Positions 39,801 through 42,349 of a stretch of 42,349 nucleotides of DNA are shown here, piece after piece (positions within the stretch are counted from its first letter, which is position 1; each line of letters starts with the position of its first letter). The DNA comes from Deltaproteobacteria bacterium (GTDB taxonomy: Bacteria; Myxococcota_A; Polyangia; Haliangiales; JADYYK01). The position numbers and the translations under genes were made by a program. Under the pieces are notes generated by a model, which was not told the origin of the DNA, ran no database searches, and saw nothing but the letters and a program-made list of their open reading frames with translations. The stretch spans positions 1-42,349 of the forward strand of contig JADYYK010000246.1 in the NCBI GenBank assembly GCA_020853705.1, given 5' to 3'.

Positions 39801-41623
39801 CCGAGTAGCTCGTGGGCTTTGGCCACATAAGACTGTGCGTCTGGGTCCTCGGGCTGGTGCATGGCGGCCTTGATGTATAAGGCGGCGCCCTCCTTGGTCC
39901 GACCTTGAACAACACACGTGGCACCCAGGTTCACCAGGACTCGAAATCGCTGTCTTGGACTTAGCCTATCCCAAACGCGCCTTTGCAGCTTCTCCAGAAG
40001 GTCGCGCGCCGCCCCCGGCTCACGCCGCCTGAGAAGCTCGCGTGCCTCATCGATCTGCTGGTCATAGTTGACGTCTGGAGCTCTTGCAGAGTCGCCCACT
40101 CCAGATGTCAGTGATCGGTGGTCACGCCTCATGAAACGGCCCACTCTGGCCCCGTCAGCCACTACAAGATCCGGAAGTTTCTCGTACTCGCTCTGCACCC
40201 GCGCACTCCCCAGGGAGACCGCGGCAATCACTCGATCGGAGACAATTACCGCGCCGTCGAACTTTCTCGCCTCATCGTCACTGGCGATCGCATCTACGGC
40301 AAAGATCGCTGCTCCAGTCGGACGAAGACCGCCCTCGGCGGTTTCATAGAGGAAGACCGGTGCGTAGTGAACGCCGATGCGCGCGCGCACGGAGGCCGCA
40401 CTGGATTTCTGGTCCGTCTCGACGCTCAGAAACTGGCGGAGGCGTGTCGCAAGTTCCACAGCTCTCCCAACTGGGAAGTCGGCCATCGCCAGGATCCCGC
40501 CGTCCCCTCCTGGCGAGAACCAACGCGAGTTCTCTGCGAGGTTGGTCTCCCCCTGAAGCCGCTGGACCTCCCCCACGACGGAACGAAACCGAGAGGCGAG
40601 CTGTCGCTGGTCTCCCTGCGAAAACCCGGGCAGATCGTAGCTCAGAAGGAGAGCGTTCATGAAGTCGTCCGCCTTCGCGGACTGGACTGCACAGGCCTCA
40701 AGCATCTGGATTTCACCAACGGGAGCCGCGAATCCAGAGTAGGTCACACCGTGTTTCGCTGACACCTCGACAGAGTTCGCCTTGGACCTAACCCAGTGAC
40801 TTCTCGGAAGCAGATCTTGGGCGATGCCCAAAGCATAGGAGGTGTGCACAAGGACCCCGGGGTTAGTGTTCGCCACCGCGAGCCGCGCGGCGGTGTTTAT
40901 GCAGACACCGATCGCATTCGTCGTGCCATCGGCATCAGTAATCAGCTCCACTTCTCCGTGGGAGATCCCCACCTGAATCGCGATTCCGGCACCTGCGATA
41001 GAGGGCGCGAGCGCCGCAAGAAGCTCGACAACCTCTCGACCGCACGAGTCTGGAACCAAAACGATGGCCCCAGTGAGACAGGCTAGCACGCGGACCCCAG
41101 GCTGAGGGAGTTGCAGACCCTTCTTGAGCTCGGAGTGGAGTGTACTCAACGCACGACGGGAGGCTCCACCCTCCATCGCGCTGATACCTCTGACGTTCAT
41201 GAACAGCACGCTTGTCTGAATCGGTGGTTCCACCGGCATGGGAACTCGCAGAGGGCTTGGGTGGGACACTTGAGAAGCGCCAGGTGCCATCCTCACTGCC
41301 TCGAAGATGGATCCGACCACATTATTCAGACGCTCAAGCTGGTCTCTCACACTATGAAAGCTAGGCCGGACAGGGTCTGTTGGAGGAAGTCCCACGAGCT
41401 GTTTCATCGTGGCCTGAACCATGCGGGTCACGGCGGCGAGTTCGGCACGCAGCTCGTCCGAGTCAAAGGCGGGCAGATCACGTTCCATGTCCTTCAGTAA
41501 GAGTTCGACTTTGCCGTCCAGAGCCGAGGTCGCTGCCGCGTTGACAAGTCCGAGGTCTAGCTGGCTGGCCACGATATTGGCGTCGCTTACGAGCGCCGTG
41601 AGTCGCTTTCTGAAACGCTCCAT
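36827..41623 (-). CDS. Large protein: two cyclase-like domains + TPR + GreA/B-C-like + PIN-like nuclease domain
   Basis: A 1598-residue protein. Residues 136-300 and 322-470 look like class III nucleotide cyclase folds. In the first, QVGISHGEVEL and GVCINTAARLA fit the fold, but the metal Asp positions are replaced (FMNVRG, LTGAIVLV), so it is probably inactive. In the second, LLSYDLPGFS and SPGGDGGILA keep acidic residues, with RARIGVHYAPVFL. Residues 520-1095 are TPR-like helical pairs. Residues 1105-1195 (GRVVGEAFALSQG...VEIVALATKY) resemble the GreA/GreB C-terminal domain. Residues 1290-1450 look like a PIN nuclease: VLVDVSAVATI, RPEDRSLLLGL, CVLWTDDLSMA, GTQGLLD. TPR-GreAB-C-PIN proteins are known from predicted conflict systems. 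Codon use is less GC-rich than in its neighbours. Confidence 0.75.
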   Translation of the reverse strand: MERFRKRLTALVSDANIVASQLDLGLVNAAATSALDGKVELLLKDMERDLPAFDSDELRAELAAVTRMVQATMKQLVGLPPTDPVRPSFHSVRDQLERLNNVVGSIFEAVRMAPGASQVSHPSPLRVPMPVEPPIQTSVLFMNVRGISAMEGGASRRALSTLHSELKKGLQLPQPGVRVLACLTGAIVLVPDSCGREVVELLAALAPSIAGAGIAIQVGISHGEVELITDADGTTNAIGVCINTAARLAVANTNPGVLVHTSYALGIAQDLLPRSHWVRSKANSVEVSAKHGVTYSGFAAPVGEIQMLEACAVQSAKADDFMNALLLSYDLPGFSQGDQRQLASRFRSVVGEVQRLQGETNLAENSRWFSPGGDGGILAMADFPVGRAVELATRLRQFLSVETDQKSSAASVRARIGVHYAPVFLYETAEGGLRPTGAAIFAVDAIASDDEARKFDGAVIVSDRVIAAVSLGSARVQSEYEKLPDLVVADGARVGRFMRRDHRSLTSGVGDSARAPDVNYDQQIDEARELLRRREPGAARDLLEKLQRRVWDRLSPRQRFRVLVNLGATCVVQGRTKEGAALYIKAAMHQPEDPDAQSYVAKAHELLGEHGEAFRIARPLVEVHKCERAAVVFVRTAPASESLHVLLESVSLWLDRMEVLFALCDRANRTGEYTQAVELGRRLDAIAPTEPWGPLHVGNALFGLQTAALRSGHRGPSAPVDRAGLKRAESSLSVAISRCVTDEYDQEHCDAYVARSRVRFLLGDTSGELDDLEQAGRLRPNDPDVLLLRAEKLLVGDRSRAIALIREAVGCAIDDWPALFLAMVLEDDVPTQVEALAIYRRLSENSRTLGEPALVNAVKILIAQRLLDDADSLVRAAAVSECLKRALEASVEAERGNLANAAALAERALEGMRNDEPAVARRTLAVVLGRVGHKSSALAIWRTLAVAGMKCPDTLSLIQCAHEVQDHALVLEQCRLLRENGSSDETLIEVEAGLLQFSDPRQCYNVLSEYARANPGGRMIALWLSMAAYRLGLLSEVVVDLGRLPDAAEDLEIGRRVVRLLMDMGVFESALAHAYEILRCHWTEHEAHVLYIQSFFGIPQERRPAQPARVAPGVAVCYQEIGGQGQHWLVIEDGPRLREGEETRADGPRARPFMGRVVGEAFALSQGANAKRVEIVALATKYLRRVHDSMDQFGFLFPERDDVQSVTVSTSGAPLADEQMKYLVRVNEERAVAVGAVLEHYRGRALSLSSLSQALREHPIVCQLDVAMAEGIEVCAGDGDLALHEAAVDAAVNRQAVLVDVSAVATIVLLGLRDDLWDAGWTWRMTYATRDAVLSFARGSSRTRESSRLVSSPSGLAFVAMDTEWWSRVAVAAAHVVEQCQVVPTPAFATLRPEDRSLLLGLHQQWGAETIVASLETDCVLWTDDLSMAVSSRQRGGVAVGTQGLLDAAVLRGTVGEATRDENSARLAGYEYQGIFLREGIVQASCRLADYDPVERPLRELRALIGREQFPVGPAAAISAMILKEIHGGVVLPERRNAFGFAIIEALGGRKDALVGMRLLRRTLVSTMGLNVVASAEMLGLIDAFIRMHPQQALLTLS

Positions 41624-41701
41624 TGTCGAAGCTTACACCCCTCGTCTGACATCTCGGGAGTGGTGTGTGTTGGATGGCCACCTGAATCCGTCGAAAGACG
41701 G

Positions 41702-42068
41702 CTAGCAGCGGCAGTAGCAGTAGCACAGGAAGGTCGCGGGGCCGGAGGCTTCGAGATAGGACTTGGGCTCGCTGGCTTGGCTGTAGCGAGAGCCGTCGCT
41801 CTTCCAACGGTCGAGGCGGCCCACGGTCGTGATGGCGTCGGGCAGGGGCAGCGTCGCGCTGGCGTCGCAGCAGGCGCTCGTCGGCGGCGACGCCGTCCAG
41901 GCCGGCGCGCTCCTTAACCGCGAGCGCCGCCCCGAGCGCATCCAGCAGCTCCTCGCTCAGGCCTGTCAGGGACACGACGATGAGGCCTGCGGTGCGCACG
42001 ACACCGCGGCGGAGACGTTCCGGCCTGCCGACGGTGCCGAGGTCGACGGCGGCACCAACTGACCACAC
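41702..42068 (-). pseudogene. Frameshifted gene of unknown function
   Basis: Two minus-strand frames join into one gene. From GTG 42068 to about 41880 the third-position GC bias follows one frame (AGLIVVSLTGLSEELLDAL, then AVKERAGLDGVAADERLL). From about 41880 to the TAG at 41702 it follows the adjacent frame (CDASATLPLPDAITTVGRLD ... GPATFLCYCYCRC). A single extra base near CTGCTGCGACGCC would explain the shift. The restored product would have about 120 residues and a Cys-rich end. I recognise no family. A sequencing error or programmed frameshift are alternatives to a true mutation. Confidence 0.5.
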
Positions 42069-42106
42069 GCGCGGGCGCCCGCGACGTTCCGAGGCGGGCT
42101 CGCTGG

Positions 42107-42304
42107 GGTGGCCGCTCCAGGCCCAATGGCCGGCCGGACACCGGAGGCGCCGAGCTGCACACGCGACTCGCCAAGGGCGAGAAGCCGAACCGCAAGCGCA
42201 TGGCCGAGGTGCTGCGGTCTACTGTTGATGGCCTCGTGGACCCGCAGAAATTCCGCTCGGGTGGTGGCCGTCGAAAACTGGCCCAGGGTGGCGGCGCGGG
42301 GTAG
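42107..42304 (+). pseudogene. Short coding remnant, start not found
   Basis: An open plus-strand frame ending at TAG 42302-42304 reads GRPDTGGAELHTRLAKGEKP, then NRKRMAEVLRSTVDGLVDPQ and KFRSGGGRRKLAQGGGAG. Third-position GC bias around 42150-42220 supports this frame over the others, but no start codon with a ribosome site exists and the frame upstream becomes Arg-rich. It looks like the 3' end of a broken gene. The antisense frame is open to the window edge and cannot be fully excluded. Confidence 0.3.
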
Positions 42305-42349
42305 GACAGCCGTCGCATAGCCGAAAGAAGCGAAGGCTCGAGGCACCAC

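Noticed and set aside
37072..41500. Several plus-strand frames of 60-290 codons antisense to the PIN-domain protein gene
   Set aside because: They are short, mutually overlapping and without motifs or ribosome sites; the single 1598-codon frame on the other strand accounts for the region.

Overview
The window is about 70% G+C with near-saturated GC at third codon positions across most genes. It carries an NtrC-type sigma-54 activator, lipoproteins, a large multidomain S41 protease, a large sensor kinase and the gene order zapA - 6S RNA - 5-formyl-THF cyclo-ligase - RNase Y - YmdB-type phosphoesterase - TyrS. This suggests a chromosomal segment of a Myxococcota-type (deltaproteobacterial) organism; that is inference, since no rRNA gene is present.

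Layout. 1-1115: start of a minus-strand gene (HNH-endonuclease-like N-terminus) and an ~840-base gene-free stretch with a long inverted repeat and a GGCTCC microsatellite. 1116-5532: DUF362 protein, NtrC-family regulator and an exported beta-rich protein. 5666-11956: a compact ferredoxin-linked redox operon: 2-oxoacid:acceptor oxidoreductase alpha and beta, a rubrerythrin-like protein, and a 1027-residue fusion of both Nfn (NADH-dependent ferredoxin:NADP oxidoreductase) subunits with C-terminal metal-ribbon and ferritin-like modules. 11902-14896 (minus): RpoH-like sigma factor, RsmI and a DODA-type dioxygenase, joined by 4-base overlaps. 14965-23361: precorrin-2-dehydrogenase-like protein, S41 protease, CapA-like protein, histidine kinase, small lipoprotein. 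23363-25762: lipoproteins and an ArsR/SRPBCC pair with a perfect 24-bp operator palindrome. 25853-30654 (minus): the RNA/translation housekeeping cluster with 6S RNA. 30905-31942: tRNA-Lys and a metallo-beta-lactamase-fold hydrolase.

31943-36527 (minus) holds three tandem paralogous radical SAM proteins, each with an auxiliary-cluster domain, one hydrophobic helix, a strongly conserved tail block and a variable last 15-35 residues. After a tRNA-Glu gene, base composition shifts, and 36827-41623 (minus) encodes a 1598-residue protein with two cyclase-like domains, TPR-like repeats, a GreA/B C-terminal-like domain and a PIN-like nuclease domain, an architecture that fits a conflict or defence effector. 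The right edge (41702-42349) has a frameshifted gene and a short coding remnant, which supports a recombined, accessory region beside the tRNA.

Themes: hexanucleotide microsatellites recur both outside genes and in frame inside genes (AG, HE and similar dipeptide tracts). Sigma-70-type promoters repeatedly lie only 4-10 bases before start codons, pointing to leaderless mRNAs. The best candidates for undescribed systems are the radical SAM triplet and the cyclase/TPR/GreAB-C/PIN protein.
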